Source: Pseudomonas sp. URIL14HWK12:I12
GTDB lineage: Bacteria > Pseudomonadota > Gammaproteobacteria > Pseudomonadales > Pseudomonadaceae
NCBI RefSeq assembly: GCF_003097135.1
Contig: NZ_QEQL01000008.1
Coordinates: 124,001 to 188,000, forward strand
Direction: 5' to 3'
DNA: 64,000 nt
Each line of letters starts with the position of its first letter. Position 1 is the first letter of the stretch. A model generated the notes under the pieces. That model saw only the letters and a list, made by a program, of their open reading frames with translations, made no database searches and was not told the origin of the DNA. This document shows positions 1-9,490 of this stretch, in pieces. Both the position numbers and the translations under genes were made by a program.

Positions 1-1
1 T

Positions 2-460
2 GAGGTGGCTGCGCATCTGGACGCCGGCCGCGACGTGGCGGTGATCTGCGAGGGTGATCCGTTCTTCTACGGCTCCTACATGTACCTGCACGATCGCCTC
101 GCCCAAGGCCACCCCACCGAAGTGGTGCCGGGTGTGTGCTCCATGCTCGGCGGGGCCTCGGTGCTCGGAGCGCCGTTGGTCTATCGCAACCAGTCGCTGT
201 CGGTGCTCTCCGGCGTGCTGCCCCATGAAGACCTCAAGCAACGGCTGGCGCAGGCGGACGCTGCGGTGGTCATGAAGCTGGGGCGCAACTTTCCCAAGGT
301 GCATGCGGTATTGCGCGAGCTGGGCCTGGACGACCGCGCGCTGTACGTGGAACGCGCGACCATGGCTAACCAGAAGATCGTGCCGCTGGCCGAGGTCGAC
401 CCAGCCTCGTCGCCTTATTTTTCTCTGATCGTGGTCCCTGGCCAGCGGTGGCAGGGATGA
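2..460 (+). CDS. cobI: Precorrin-2 C20-methyltransferase, C-terminal part (start lies outside the window)
   Basis: This is the last ~152 residues of a tetrapyrrole SAM-methyltransferase. The fold is recognisable from the [12 protein letters not shown] segment, the [12 protein letters not shown] loop and the late [12 protein letters not shown] strand, which is typical of CobI/CbiL. The enzyme methylates C20 of precorrin-2 in cobalamin (vitamin B12) synthesis in the cytoplasm. The frame is open from the first bases of the window, so the amino end (about 90 residues in the family) is missing only because of the window edge. Its stop codon overlaps the cobJ start in an ATGA arrangement, so the two are translationally coupled in one cob operon. 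Confidence 0.9.
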   Translation, partial: EVAAHLDAGRDVAVICEGDPFFYGSYMYLHDRLAQGHPTEVVPGVCSMLGGASVLGAPLVYRNQSLSVLSGVLPHEDLKQRLAQADAAVVMKLGRNFPKVHAVLRELGLDDRALYVERATMANQKIVPLAEVDPASSPYFSLIVVPGQRWQG

Positions 461-2100
461 ACCCGGCGATCGTTCTGCTGGGGCAGGGCGGCATGCCGAC
501 CGCCCGTCAGCTCAAGGAGCTTTATCCACAGGCTTGCATCTGGGGGCAGGCGGCGCGGGTGCAAGGTGCAGATCGCACCTATGAGCACTTCGGCGACACC
601 CTGCGTGCCCTGTACCGGGCCGATACACCGATCATCGCGCTGTGCGCGGCGGGTATCGTCATCCGCACCCTGGCGCCCGAGCTGGCTGCGAAAGTGGCCG
701 AGCCCGCCGTGCTGGCGGTCGCTGAAGACGGCAGCGCAGTGGTGCCGCTGCTGGGTGGCCTGGCCGGGGCCAACCGCCTGGCCCGGGAGATCGGTGTATG
801 CCTGGCTGTGGCCCCGGCGATCACCACCAGCGGAGAGCTGCGCTTCGGCCAGTGCCTGCTCGACCCACCGGCCGGTTACGTATTGGCCGATATCGAACAG
901 GGCAAACGTTTCGTCAGTGATCTGCTGGCAGGCGAGGCGGTGCGGGTCGAAGGCCAGGCGCCTTGGCTCGCGCAAACGCCACTGGCCCTGGCAGAGGATG
1001 CGCCGCGGGTGATCCATATAACCCCTGCCGTGCGCCCGGCGGCCCGTGACGAATTGCTGATCCACCCGCGCAGCGTGGTCGCCGTGGTGCGCCAGGCCGA
1101 TGCGGGCCTTGCCGAGCACATTGCCAACCAGCTCGCCGGGCAGGGCCTGGCGGTCGCCTCGCTTGCTGGCCTGCTCGCGCCGTTCGACACCATGGGTAGC
1201 GTGCAGCTGCACGCCGCCGCCCAAGCCCTGGGGGTGCCGGTGCGCTTCAGCGACCTGCCGGTATCCGCTGCTGCCGTTGAGCTGCAGGTGCATGACCGGC
1301 CGGTGGCCGTGGACACGCTCGGCCAACGCCGCGGCCGGCTCGCCGTGATCGGCCTGGGCCCCGGCGACCGTGCACTGATGGCTCCGGCCGTCAGTGCCGA
1401 GCTCGCCCGAGCCCATGATGTGCTGGGTTACGAAACCTATGTGCGCATGGCTGGCCCGTTCCGTGAGGACCAGGTCCTGCATTGCACTGACAACCGTGAA
1501 GAGCTCCAGCGCGCCCGGCATGCTTTCGAATTGGCCGCTCAGGGGCGTGACGTGGTGGTGGTGTCCTCTGGCGACCCGGGGGTGTTTGCCATGGCCAGTG
1601 CGGTACTCGAAGCGCTCGACGGCGCGGCCGACCCGGCCTGGCACCGCGTCGACCTGCAAGTGTTGCCCGGGATATCTGCATCACTGGCCACCGCCGCATG
1701 GGCAGGTGCCCCGCTGGGTCATGACTTCTGCCTGATATCGCTCTCGGACAACCTCAAGCCTTGGGAGGTGATCGAGCAGCGCCTGCACCTGGCAGGGCAA
1801 GCGGACATGGCAATGGCGTTCTATAACCCGATTTCCCGGGCCCGCCCCTGGCAATTGGGGCGGGCGCTGGACATCCTGCGGCAGCACCGGGCACCGGATA
1901 CGCCCGTGGTGCTGGGGCGTGACGTTGCCCGGCCGGGGCAGCGCCTGCGCGTCGTCACCTTGGGCGAGCTGCTGCCGGAGATGGTCGACATGCGCACCAT
2001 GGTGATCGTCGGCAGTTCCACCACCCGCCTGATCGAACGCCCCGGCCAGGCCCCCTGGGTGTACACCCCACGGTGGTACCCTGCGGCGCCGCAGCGCTGA
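457..2100 (+). CDS. cobJ: Precorrin-3B C17-methyltransferase fused to a CbiG/CobE-like domain
   Basis: The ~547-residue protein has two parts. The first ~285 residues resemble CbiG: an N-terminal region with [17 protein letters not shown] and [16 protein letters not shown], then a CobE-like region around [13 protein letters not shown]. The last ~255 residues are the CobJ methyltransferase, starting at [19 protein letters not shown] and including [14 protein letters not shown] and [14 protein letters not shown]. CobJ methylates C17 and contracts the corrin ring. CbiG opens the ring lactone in the anaerobic pathway, and fused CbiG-CobJ proteins are usual in Pseudomonas. The ATG at 457 overlaps the cobI stop. 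An in-frame GTG at 448 is an alternative start. A palindromic stem-loop follows at 2149. Confidence 0.9.
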   Translation: MNPAIVLLGQGGMPTARQLKELYPQACIWGQAARVQGADRTYEHFGDTLRALYRADTPIIALCAAGIVIRTLAPELAAKVAEPAVLAVAEDGSAVVPLLGGLAGANRLAREIGVCLAVAPAITTSGELRFGQCLLDPPAGYVLADIEQGKRFVSDLLAGEAVRVEGQAPWLAQTPLALAEDAPRVIHITPAVRPAARDELLIHPRSVVAVVRQADAGLAEHIANQLAGQGLAVASLAGLLAPFDTMGSVQLHAAAQALGVPVRFSDLPVSAAAVELQVHDRPVAVDTLGQRRGRLAVIGLGPGDRALMAPAVSAELARAHDVLGYETYVRMAGPFREDQVLHCTDNREELQRARHAFELAAQGRDVVVVSSGDPGVFAMASAVLEALDGAADPAWHRVDLQVLPGISASLATAAWAGAPLGHDFCLISLSDNLKPWEVIEQRLHLAGQADMAMAFYNPISRARPWQLGRALDILRQHRAPDTPVVLGRDVARPGQRLRVVTLGELLPEMVDMRTMVIVGSSTTRLIERPGQAPWVYTPRWYPAAPQR

Positions 2101-2148
2101 GGAAGGTCTTCACTCGTCATTACCTTGCCCGAAGCTTCTAGAGTGGCC

Positions 2149-2166
2149 GCGCCCTGATCAGGGCGC
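2149..2166. other. Perfect 18-bp palindrome downstream of cobJ
   Basis: The sequence gcgccctgatcagggcgc reads identically on both strands. It could form a hairpin with a TGATCA loop. It lies 49 bases after the cobJ stop and 29 bases before the ATG of the next gene. There is only a short T-run (ATTTCT) after it, so it is a weak terminator at best. An operator for the following unknown pair is the alternative. Confidence 0.4.
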
Positions 2167-2194
2167 CCATTTCTACAGCAAAGGATCAAAGGAC

Positions 2195-2878
2195 ATGACC
2201 AAACTCGCCAATGCCGCTGTTCTGGATGACGCTATCGTCGCGTTCGGTGCGGGCCTCACGGCCGAAGAAGTCAGTGCAGCTCGCAACCTCTACCGCACGG
2301 CCACTCTGGTGGCCAATGCCAAGTTCGACAAGGATACCGACCCCAAAGGTTGGTACAAGCAATTCAATACTGTGATGGTTGACCTGGGCTGGGTCGCGCA
2401 GCACTACCAGTTCGACAGCAACCGCCACAGTGCCAAAGGCTTGACCGTCGACAACGTGATCGACGAGCTGCTCGGCGTTGCACTCAATGGGATCAAGGCC
2501 CAAGTGGCTGCGCCGGCCGTGCTACTGGACATCGCCAGTGCTGCCCTGGAAAACCTGCCGGCAGACGCTGAGGCTTATGCGGTGTTCAACGCCAACAGCA
2601 AGACCTCCGCAGGCGGTCGGGTGTCGGTTGCAAGCTTCGCCAAGCTCGATGACCACACCTTGTATCTGGTCATGGGGGTCATGGACGTGCGCAATGATTC
2701 GGCGCCCAAGGAAGTGCTGATCCTGAACTGGGACTCCACCAGCGGCGAAACCTATGAAGGCGCCATTGCCCTGAATATCGGCCTGGGCGAGCTGATGGAA
2801 GGTGCGGACGATATCCGTGCCCGCCTGGACGGTGTCAAGGCCACCAAGCGCAACGCCTATCTGGACTTCATCGGCTGA
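2195..2878 (+). CDS. Unrecognised protein A, first of a tandem pair
   Basis: I do not recognise this 227-residue protein. It has no signal peptide, lipobox or membrane segment and should be cytosolic or exported by a non-Sec route. It looks mixed: helical at residues 10-45, then GWYKQFNTVMVDLGW at about 52-66, a helical stretch with LLGVALNGIKAQVAAPAVLLDIAS at 92-116, a glycine turn (TSAGGRVS) at about 137-144, beta-rich segments to 195, and a C-terminal helix ending AYLDFIG. The arrangement matches the next gene (W-Y near residue 50, LGW about 11 residues later, central glycine, helical C-terminus), so the two are probably divergent copies. An AAAGGA-like ribosome site precedes the ATG. The ~47-base gap to the next gene suggests co-transcription. 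It sits between cob genes and retS, a position I do not associate with any conserved gene. Confidence 0.75.
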   Translation: MTKLANAAVLDDAIVAFGAGLTAEEVSAARNLYRTATLVANAKFDKDTDPKGWYKQFNTVMVDLGWVAQHYQFDSNRHSAKGLTVDNVIDELLGVALNGIKAQVAAPAVLLDIASAALENLPADAEAYAVFNANSKTSAGGRVSVASFAKLDDHTLYLVMGVMDVRNDSAPKEVLILNWDSTSGETYEGAIALNIGLGELMEGADDIRARLDGVKATKRNAYLDFIG

Positions 2879-2925
2879 TGCCGGCTTGGGCTCTGGCAAC
2901 GGAGCCCTTGTGGCAAGGAGGCATC

Positions 2926-3564
2926 ATGAGCAATGCAACAATAGGCGTGGTGGGGTCGGGCTTGGTGAGCTTCGGCCCAGAAATCGACCGGGCTCAGCGG
3001 GAGGCGGTGACCTATGCGCTGCGGTTCGCCCACCGTGCCGCGACCGATCTCTATAACGAGAGCGGCGGGCAATGGTACGACTATTACCGGCGCCAACTGC
3101 GGTTTCTAGGCTGGGATGCGCAGCCTGCAGACCATGCCTGGAATCCCGATCGCAGTCGCGTGGCGGTCATCGACCGTGCCGTCGAGATGATTGCAGCGCA
3201 AGACAAACACTTCGCTGGGCTAGCACGCCGCGCTACCGAAGCGCTGAAGATCACCCCTGCAGCGGGAGCGATGCTGCAGAAGCAGGCGCGGGCTCACAAG
3301 CATGGGATGTTTCAGCTATTACCCTGTACGAAGCGCAAGGCGCCTTCGGGCGTTTCCCAGGTCGAGTTGCTGGTTTACCACGAAGAAATGGACCTGGCCG
3401 CCAGCGCCGGGCTGTTCAGCAGCACCTACCCACCGCTACTGACCGACGTTCAGATCCATGTAGTACGTTTCGATGTTCGTAGTTTCGAAGCTACGCACCT
3501 GCCCAAGATACGCGAGCGTTTCAGGAAGATTCAGGGCGACTACCTTTCGCTGCTGGAAGCCTGA
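2926..3564 (+). CDS. Unrecognised protein B, second of a tandem pair
   Basis: This is an unrecognised 212-residue protein. I chose the ATG at 2926 because a strong AAGGAG lies 5 bases before it; an upstream in-frame ATG at 2878 overlaps the previous stop and has no ribosome site. There is no signal peptide or membrane segment. Visible features are WYDYYRRQLRFLGW at about residues 50-63, a helix-rich centre (VIDRAVEMIAAQDKHFAGLARRA), a basic turn with CTKRKAPSG near 134-142, a beta-rich part (VELLVYHEEMDLA), and a helical tail with RERFRKIQGDYLSLLEA. Order and spacing echo protein A. The 3' end overlaps the opposite-strand retS stop by 25 bases. Function is unknown; a secreted effector, toxin component or phage-derived protein are all guesses. 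Confidence 0.75.
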   Translation: MSNATIGVVGSGLVSFGPEIDRAQREAVTYALRFAHRAATDLYNESGGQWYDYYRRQLRFLGWDAQPADHAWNPDRSRVAVIDRAVEMIAAQDKHFAGLARRATEALKITPAAGAMLQKQARAHKHGMFQLLPCTKRKAPSGVSQVELLVYHEEMDLAASAGLFSSTYPPLLTDVQIHVVRFDVRSFEATHLPKIRERFRKIQGDYLSLLEA

Positions 3565-6353
3565 TCCTCTTTGGCCAAGCGCCCGCTTTCAGAGAGGCGG
3601 GCATCACGCTGCTGTACCCAGTGTTCGACCAGGTCACGCAATTGCGACAGCTCTACGGGTTTTGCCATGTGGCCGTCCATGCCCGCCTGGCGGGCACGCT
3701 CTTTGTGCTCGCTGAGGATGTGAGCGGTCAGGGCCACGATAGGCGTGCGAGGCCGCTGGTTGCTCAGCTCCCACGCCCGCAATTGCTGGGTGGCGCTGAA
3801 GCCGTCGAGAATCGGCATTTCACAGTCCATCAGTACCAGGTCGTAGCGTTGGGCCTTCATGGCCCTGAGTGCCTGCTCGCCATTGCTGGCGGTGTCGGGC
3901 TGCAAATTGAGCTTGCCCAACATGCCACGGATAACCTTGGTGGAAATGGAGTTGTCTTCGGCGACCAGGATACGGAAATCGCCCGGCAAGCCTGCCTCGG
4001 CCGCAGCGGCAGTGGCCGACAGCTCCGGGCCAAGCACAGCGTTTTTGCTGCGTTGGGCCAGCTCGTCTGCCAGCGTGGTCTTGAGCGTATAGCCGGCAAC
4101 GGGCTTTGCCAGGATGCGTTTGACCCCGGCATTGCGCGCATTGATCTTGCTTGGCGCATTGCTGATGCCGGTGAGCATGATCACCAGAATGTCGTGGTTC
4201 AGGCTTGGGTCTTCCTTGATGCGAGCGCCCAGCTGCATACCGGTCATGCCGGGCATGTTCTGGTCCAGCAGCACCACGTCGAAATAGTCGCGTAGATGCG
4301 CCTTGGTGCGCAGCAACGCCAACGCCTCCTTGCCCGAGGAGGCAGCGCTCACGCTCATGCCCCATGCGCTGCATTGCTGCACCAGCACCTTGCGGCAGGT
4401 GTCGTTGTCGTCCACCACCAATACTCGGGCATCCTTCAGCGGGCTGTCCAGGTCAGGAATGCCATGCTCGATGCGCAGCGGGTCCAGGGGCAAGGTGAGC
4501 CAGAAGGTGCAGCCATCATGTGCTCCCCCCTTGATGCCGAATTCCCCGTGCATCAGCGTTACCAATTGCCTGGCGATCAGCAGGCCAAGGTGCTGGGCGC
4601 TGGGCTTGTCGGTGGCCAGCAGGTCCTGGCTGCGAAGCTCGGTGTGCAACAGTGTTTCTCGCTCGGCATCGCTCATGGCGCAGCCGCTGTCCTGAACCGC
4701 GATGCGCAGGCGAGGCGGGCCGCTGCGTTGGTCCATGGCCACGGCCAGCAGCACTTCACCCTTGTCGGTGCGGCGCAGGGCGTTGTCGAGCATCGCCAGC
4801 AAGGCCTGGCGCAAGCGTGTGGGGTCGCCACTGATTACCCTCGGGACCAGTGGCTGGGTGAAGCTGATCAGCTCCACCTCCTGTTGCTCGGCTTTGCCAC
4901 GGAAGATGTTCAGGCAATCTTCGATCAGTGCGTTGAGGTCGAACTGCACATCGTCGAGCTCGATCTGGCCGGATTCGATACGGGAGATATCGAGGATCTC
5001 GTTAATCAGCGTCAGCAGTTCATTGCCAGCACTGTGGATGGTCTGCACGTAGTCGCGCTGCTTGACCGACAACGGCGTGCCCAGCAGCAGTTCGGTCATG
5101 CCCAGCACCCCGTTCATCGGGGTGCGGATCTCATGGCTGAGCCGCGAGAGGAACTCGGTTTTGGCGTTGTGCTCGGCGTCGCTTGCCGCCAGTGCACGGC
5201 CGGCCCTGTAGCGCTCGTCGCTGATGCGTCGCAGGCGGATGGTCAGCGCAAGGTTCAGCCAGAACCCGCCGACCACCGTGCTACCGAGCAGGCCGAAGAT
5301 CAGCCATTGCGCGGGGGTACGGGTCAACAGCAGCAGCGCGGGTATCACGACCAGAAAAGTGCCGCACACCACCCCCATGCCGATGGCGAAGAACCGAGCG
5401 GGGTAGTAACTGCGCTGCAGGTGCCACAGGCTGGTAGCAAGCATGCTGAGGCAGGTCATCGCCACCAGTGTGTAGGTGACAAGGTTAAGCGGCAGATCGC
5501 GGACGAACAGCAATAGCACACTACTCAGGCCGATCAGCAACACCATGCCCAACAACAGGCGCGTGGCCTTCGGCTCGCGACGGATGCTGAAGAACCTCAA
5601 CGTGAACAGCAGGGCGCAGATGCTCGCTGCGAGCATGCACAGGTAGGCCGCCTGCGTGCGCGCCAGGCTCCAGGGGCCGGAGGGCAGCCCCATGTTGACC
5701 AGAATCATGGCGCTGGTCAGCACCAGGGCTTGGGTGGCGGCCAGCCAGAGGCTGCTGGTGGATCGGCTGTAGGTATAGCGGCTGATGTTGTGGACGATCA
5801 GCATGAACATCGCGCCCATCAACAACCCGAACAACAGCGACTCGCGCTGGTTGGCGGCCGCATCGATGGCGTTCTCCAGCGACAGGGTTGGGCGAATCTG
5901 GTGCTCGGACTTCAGGCGAAGATAGACATCGAGAGTGTCGGGTTTGAGGGGCAGCGGCAGGAGCAGATCGCCACTGTGGGTGGGCGGTTGATCCTGTGCC
6001 GCCTCGTAGCCGATGCGCTGATGCAGTAGCGGGGTCTCGCCGTCGAGTACGTAGAGGTCCAGCCGTGCGAGGTCGGGAGCGAACAGGCGTAACAACGCCT
6101 CATGCTGCTTCGGTGGCAGCCGGTAGTGAAGCCACAGCGCGCCTTGCGGCGGTGCAGCGTTGAGCATGCGCAGGTCGACAGGTGCGAATTGGTTCTGATA
6201 GCGCTCGGAGCGGACGTCGGCGAGCTGCAGGGTGGAATCATCGTCGAGCAATACCGACCAGCCGGTAGCAGGCTCGGCTTGCGAGGGCAGCGGCAGCCCG
6301 GCCAGCATTAGCAGGCTAAAGCACAGCAGCAGCGCGGTCCTGAGCCGATGCAC
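3540..6353 (-). CDS. retS: RetS-type hybrid sensor kinase (7TMR-DISM, HisKA, HATPase, two receivers)
   Basis: This 937-residue inner-membrane protein has a signal peptide (LLLCFSLLMLAGLPLPSQA), a periplasmic 7TMR-DISMED2 domain to about residue 165, and seven membrane segments at about 170-375. A histidine kinase core follows (LSHEIRTPMNG with H407), then an ATPase domain and two receiver domains (phospho-acceptors D697 in LLDQNMPG and D843 in LMDCEMPI). In Pseudomonas, RetS binds GacS and lowers GacA signalling, switching between acute and biofilm lifestyles. The usual position next to purD, as in P. aeruginosa (PA4855-PA4856), supports the name. The ATP-lid G1 motif reads DSGCAMS instead of DxGxG, so kinase activity may be weak. 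No Hpt domain is present. Confidence 0.9.
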   Translation of the reverse strand: MHRLRTALLLCFSLLMLAGLPLPSQAEPATGWSVLLDDDSTLQLADVRSERYQNQFAPVDLRMLNAAPPQGALWLHYRLPPKQHEALLRLFAPDLARLDLYVLDGETPLLHQRIGYEAAQDQPPTHSGDLLLPLPLKPDTLDVYLRLKSEHQIRPTLSLENAIDAAANQRESLLFGLLMGAMFMLIVHNISRYTYSRSTSSLWLAATQALVLTSAMILVNMGLPSGPWSLARTQAAYLCMLAASICALLFTLRFFSIRREPKATRLLLGMVLLIGLSSVLLLFVRDLPLNLVTYTLVAMTCLSMLATSLWHLQRSYYPARFFAIGMGVVCGTFLVVIPALLLLTRTPAQWLIFGLLGSTVVGGFWLNLALTIRLRRISDERYRAGRALAASDAEHNAKTEFLSRLSHEIRTPMNGVLGMTELLLGTPLSVKQRDYVQTIHSAGNELLTLINEILDISRIESGQIELDDVQFDLNALIEDCLNIFRGKAEQQEVELISFTQPLVPRVISGDPTRLRQALLAMLDNALRRTDKGEVLLAVAMDQRSGPPRLRIAVQDSGCAMSDAERETLLHTELRSQDLLATDKPSAQHLGLLIARQLVTLMHGEFGIKGGAHDGCTFWLTLPLDPLRIEHGIPDLDSPLKDARVLVVDDNDTCRKVLVQQCSAWGMSVSAASSGKEALALLRTKAHLRDYFDVVLLDQNMPGMTGMQLGARIKEDPSLNHDILVIMLTGISNAPSKINARNAGVKRILAKPVAGYTLKTTLADELAQRSKNAVLGPELSATAAAAEAGLPGDFRILVAEDNSISTKVIRGMLGKLNLQPDTASNGEQALRAMKAQRYDLVLMDCEMPILDGFSATQQLRAWELSNQRPRTPIVALTAHILSEHKERARQAGMDGHMAKPVELSQLRDLVEHWVQQRDARLSESGRLAKEDQASSSER

Positions 6354-6436
6354 GAAGGTGAAGTCCTTGTCGTTAGAGCCTGGCTGCCATGGGCAGCGGT
6401 CTGGGATCTGTGCCGTGAGTATAACGGGGTGCGTTC

Positions 6437-6481
6437 AGGCTCGCGCCTGACCGGGCGGAAAACAAGGGTTTCCCGCCCGGT
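6437..6481. terminator. GC-rich inverted repeats between purD and retS
   Basis: Two nested inverted repeats lie here: AGGCTCGCGCCT at 6437-6448, and a longer one pairing ACCGGGCGG (6450-6458) with CCGCCCGGT (6473-6481) with an A/T-rich inner part. They lie just after the purD stop on the minus strand. A clean T-run is missing, so this may be a partial terminator or an mRNA-stabilising stem between purD and retS. Confidence 0.4.
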
Positions 6482-6487
6482 GGCGGC

Positions 6488-7777
6488 TTATTTACTGCCT
6501 TGTTCGCGAGCGATGGCGCGGTAGCCGATGTCCTTGCGATAGAACGCACCGTTCCAGTTCACGCGTGCCGCCAGCGCGTAGGCTTGCTGCTGAGCCTGCA
6601 CAACGGTGTCGCCCAGCGCAGTGGCGCACAACACGCGGCCGCCGGCAGTGACCACCTGGTTGCCCTTGAGGCTGGTGCCGGCATGGAACACCTTGCCCGG
6701 CAGTGCTGCAGCGTCTTGCAGGCCACCGATGGCATCGCCCTTGGCGTAGTCGCCAGGGTAGCCGCCTGCAGCCATCACTACGCCAAGGCTTGGGCGGGGG
6801 TCCCACTGGGCTTCGATCTTGTTCAGCGCCTTGGCAAGCGCCGCCTCTACCAGCAGCACCAGGCTCGACTGCAGGCGCAGCATGATGGGCTGGGTTTCCG
6901 GGTCGCCGAAGCGGCAGTTGAATTCGATGACTTTCGGGTTGCCAGCAGCGTCGATCATCAGGCCGGCATAGAGAAAGCCGGTGTAGACGTTGCCTTCGGC
7001 AGCCATGCCACGCACCGTCGGCATGATCACCTGCTCCATGGCCTTCTGGTGCACGGCATCGGTAACCACAGGCGCAGGGGAATAGGCGCCCATACCCCCT
7101 GTGTTGGGGCCGGTGTCGGCATCGCCGACGCGCTTGTGGTCTTGGCTGGTGGCCATGGGCAGCACGTTCTCACCGTCGACCATGACGATGAACGAGGCCT
7201 CCTCGCCGTCGAGGAACTCCTCGATCACCACACGCGAACCGGCCTCTCCGAAAGCGTTGCCCGCGAGCATGTCGCGCACGGCGGCTTCGGCTTCCTCAAG
7301 GGTCATCGCCACGATCACGCCTTTACCGGCGGCCAGGCCGTCGGCCTTGATCACTATGGGCGCGCCTTTTTCGCGCAGGTAGGCCAGCGCCGGCTCGATC
7401 TCGGTGAAGTTCTGGTACTCAGCGGTGGGGATGTCGTGGCGGGCCAGGAAATCCTTGGTGAAGGCCTTGGAGCCTTCGAGCTGGGCGGCACCGGCGGTGG
7501 GGCCGAAGCATTCCAGGCCGCGCGCGCGGAACAGGTCGACGATACCGGCGACCAGTGGCGCTTCGGGGCCGACGATGGTCAGCTGCACATTGGCAGCGGC
7601 GAACTCGGCCAGTTGCTCCAGCGCCAGCACGTCGATGGCGACGTTTTCGCACTTGGCTTCGGTGGCGGTGCCGGCATTGCCCGGTGCTACGTATACTTTG
7701 GCCACGCGTGGGTCTTGCGCGACTTTCCAGGCCAGGGCGTGCTCGCGGCCACCACTACCAATGATCAGGACGTTCAA
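6488..7777 (-). CDS. purD: Phosphoribosylamine-glycine ligase (GAR synthetase)
   Basis: PurD joins glycine to phosphoribosylamine with ATP in step two of purine synthesis. The 429-residue length is normal. The protein starts NVLIIGSGGREHALAWK and has the ATP-grasp segments IVIKADGLAAGKGVIVA, EEFLDGEEASFIVM and KVIEFNCRFGDPE. The only start that gives this length is a TTG at 7777, with a good AAGGAG 5 bases before it. An ATG far upstream would add 15 unconserved residues. purH lies upstream on the same strand with an 80-base gap, giving a purH-purD unit. Confidence 0.95.
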   Translation of the reverse strand: MNVLIIGSGGREHALAWKVAQDPRVAKVYVAPGNAGTATEAKCENVAIDVLALEQLAEFAAANVQLTIVGPEAPLVAGIVDLFRARGLECFGPTAGAAQLEGSKAFTKDFLARHDIPTAEYQNFTEIEPALAYLREKGAPIVIKADGLAAGKGVIVAMTLEEAEAAVRDMLAGNAFGEAGSRVVIEEFLDGEEASFIVMVDGENVLPMATSQDHKRVGDADTGPNTGGMGAYSPAPVVTDAVHQKAMEQVIMPTVRGMAAEGNVYTGFLYAGLMIDAAGNPKVIEFNCRFGDPETQPIMLRLQSSLVLLVEAALAKALNKIEAQWDPRPSLGVVMAAGGYPGDYAKGDAIGGLQDAAALPGKVFHAGTSLKGNQVVTAGGRVLCATALGDTVVQAQQQAYALAARVNWNGAFYRKDIGYRAIAREQGSK

Positions 7778-7857
7778 TTCGGTCTCCTTCGGAGAAGTTG
7801 CAAGCGTTGAGCGCCCAGCCACGCGCGGTCAGCGGTGGCTGGGGCGGCGGCTGGAAA

Positions 7858-9465
7858 TTAGTGGCGGAAGTGGCGCATACCGGTGAAGACCATGGCGATG
7901 CCGGCTTCGTCGGCGGCGGCGATCACTTCGGCGTCGCGCATCGAGCCGCCGGGCTGGATCACAGCACGGATGCCGGCCTTGGCAGCGTTGTCGATGCCGT
8001 CGCGGAAGGGGAAGAACGCATCCGATGCCATGACTGCACCTTCGACCTTCAGGCCGGCATGCTCAGCCTTGATGGCAGCGATGCGGGCAGAGTTGACGCG
8101 GCTCATCTGGCCCGCGCCCACACCGATGGTCTGGCGGCCCTTTGCGTAAACGATGGCGTTGGATTTGACGAATTTGGCGACCTTCCAGGCGAAGATCAGG
8201 TCGTGCACTTCCTGCTCGGTGGGGGCCCGCTGGGTGACCACCTTGAGGTCGTCGGCACCGATCATGCCGATGTCGCGGCTCTGTACCAGCAGGCCGCCGT
8301 TAACGCGTTTGTAGTCCCATGCCGGGGCGCGGGTAGCGTCCCACTGGCCGCAAGCCAGCAGGCGCACGTTGGCCTTGGCCGCCACGATGGCGCGGGCTTC
8401 GTCGCTCACGCTCGGGGCGATGATGACTTCGACGAACTGGCGCTCGACGATCGCTTTCGCGGTGGCCGCGTCCAACTCACGGTTGAAGGCGATGATGCCG
8501 CCAAAGGCTGATTCGCTGTCGGTGGCGTAGGCCAGCTCGTAGGCCTGGCGAATGCCGCCTTCGGCATCGGGGCTGACCGCCACGCCGCAGGGGTTGGCGT
8601 GCTTGACGATGACGCAGGCCGGCTTGGTAAAACTCTTGACGCACTCCAGCGCGGCGTCGGTGTCGGCCACGTTGTTGTACGAGAGCTCCTTGCCTTGCAA
8701 CTGCACGGCGGTAGCGATGCCGGCTTCGGCAGGCTTGGCCTCGACGTAGAACGCCGCGCTTTGATGCGGGTTCTCGCCGTAGCGCATTTCCTGCGCCTTG
8801 ATGAACTGGCTGTTGAAGGTGCGCGGGAACTCGCCGCGGCCTTCGGTGCTGAGCGTGGCGGCCTGCTGGTCGATGCCACCAAAATAATTGGCGATCATGC
8901 CGTCGTAGGCGGCCGTGTGCTCGAATGCCTTGAGCATGAGGTCGAAACGCTGGGCGTAGGTCAGGCCGCCGGCTTTCAGGCCCTCGACGACACTGGCGTA
9001 ATCGCTGGCATTGACGACGATGGCGACGTCCTTGTGGTTCTTGGCAGCCGAACGGACCATGGTCGGCCCGCCGATGTCGATGTTCTCGATGGCGGTGGGC
9101 AGGTCGCAGCCTGGCTTGGCGACGGTGGCTTCGAAGGGGTAGAGGTTGACCGCGACCAGGTCGATCGGGCGGATGCCGTGCTCACCCATGATGGCGTCGT
9201 CGGTGCCGCGGCGGCCAAGGATGCCACCGTGGATTTTCGGGTGCAGGGTCTTGACCCGGCCGTCCATCATCTCGGGAAAACCGGTGTAGTCGGCCACTTC
9301 CACAGCAGCGATGCCGTTGTCGCGCAGCAGCTTGAAGGTACCGCCGGTGGACAGGATCTCGACGCCGAGGGCTTCGAGTTCACGGGCGAACTCGAGGATG
9401 CCGGTTTTGTCGGAAACGCTGATCAGCGCGCGGCGAACGGGCAGGCGGGTGGTCTGGTCGGTCAT
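7858..9465 (-). CDS. purH: Bifunctional AICAR transformylase/IMP cyclohydrolase
   Basis: This 535-residue enzyme performs the last two steps of IMP synthesis. The N-terminal ~200 residues are the MGS-like IMP cyclohydrolase ([32 protein letters not shown]). The rest is the formyltransferase, with [24 protein letters not shown] (catalytic lysine-histidine) and a late [10 protein letters not shown] segment. I chose the ATG at 9465, which gives the length usual in Pseudomonas; an ATG four codons upstream (9477) is possible. fis lies upstream, separated by a rho-independent terminator. Confidence 0.96.
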   Translation of the reverse strand: MTDQTTRLPVRRALISVSDKTGILEFARELEALGVEILSTGGTFKLLRDNGIAAVEVADYTGFPEMMDGRVKTLHPKIHGGILGRRGTDDAIMGEHGIRPIDLVAVNLYPFEATVAKPGCDLPTAIENIDIGGPTMVRSAAKNHKDVAIVVNASDYASVVEGLKAGGLTYAQRFDLMLKAFEHTAAYDGMIANYFGGIDQQAATLSTEGRGEFPRTFNSQFIKAQEMRYGENPHQSAAFYVEAKPAEAGIATAVQLQGKELSYNNVADTDAALECVKSFTKPACVIVKHANPCGVAVSPDAEGGIRQAYELAYATDSESAFGGIIAFNRELDAATAKAIVERQFVEVIIAPSVSDEARAIVAAKANVRLLACGQWDATRAPAWDYKRVNGGLLVQSRDIGMIGADDLKVVTQRAPTEQEVHDLIFAWKVAKFVKSNAIVYAKGRQTIGVGAGQMSRVNSARIAAIKAEHAGLKVEGAVMASDAFFPFRDGIDNAAKAGIRAVIQPGGSMRDAEVIAAADEAGIAMVFTGMRHFRH

Positions 9466-9490
9466 TTCAGGTTCCATTCAGAGCGTTGGC

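Noticed and set aside
415-1659. Long minus-strand open frame (about 414 codons) over cobJ
   Set aside because: It is antisense to a clear CobJ-CbiG coding sequence, reads as low-complexity His/Gly/Arg-rich protein and has no domain.
4296-5516. Long plus-strand open frame over retS
   Set aside because: Antisense shadow of the histidine kinase; Gln/Ala/His-rich with no recognisable motif.
6500-7810. Long plus-strand open frame over purD
   Set aside because: Antisense to PurD; composition typical of high-GC shadow frames.
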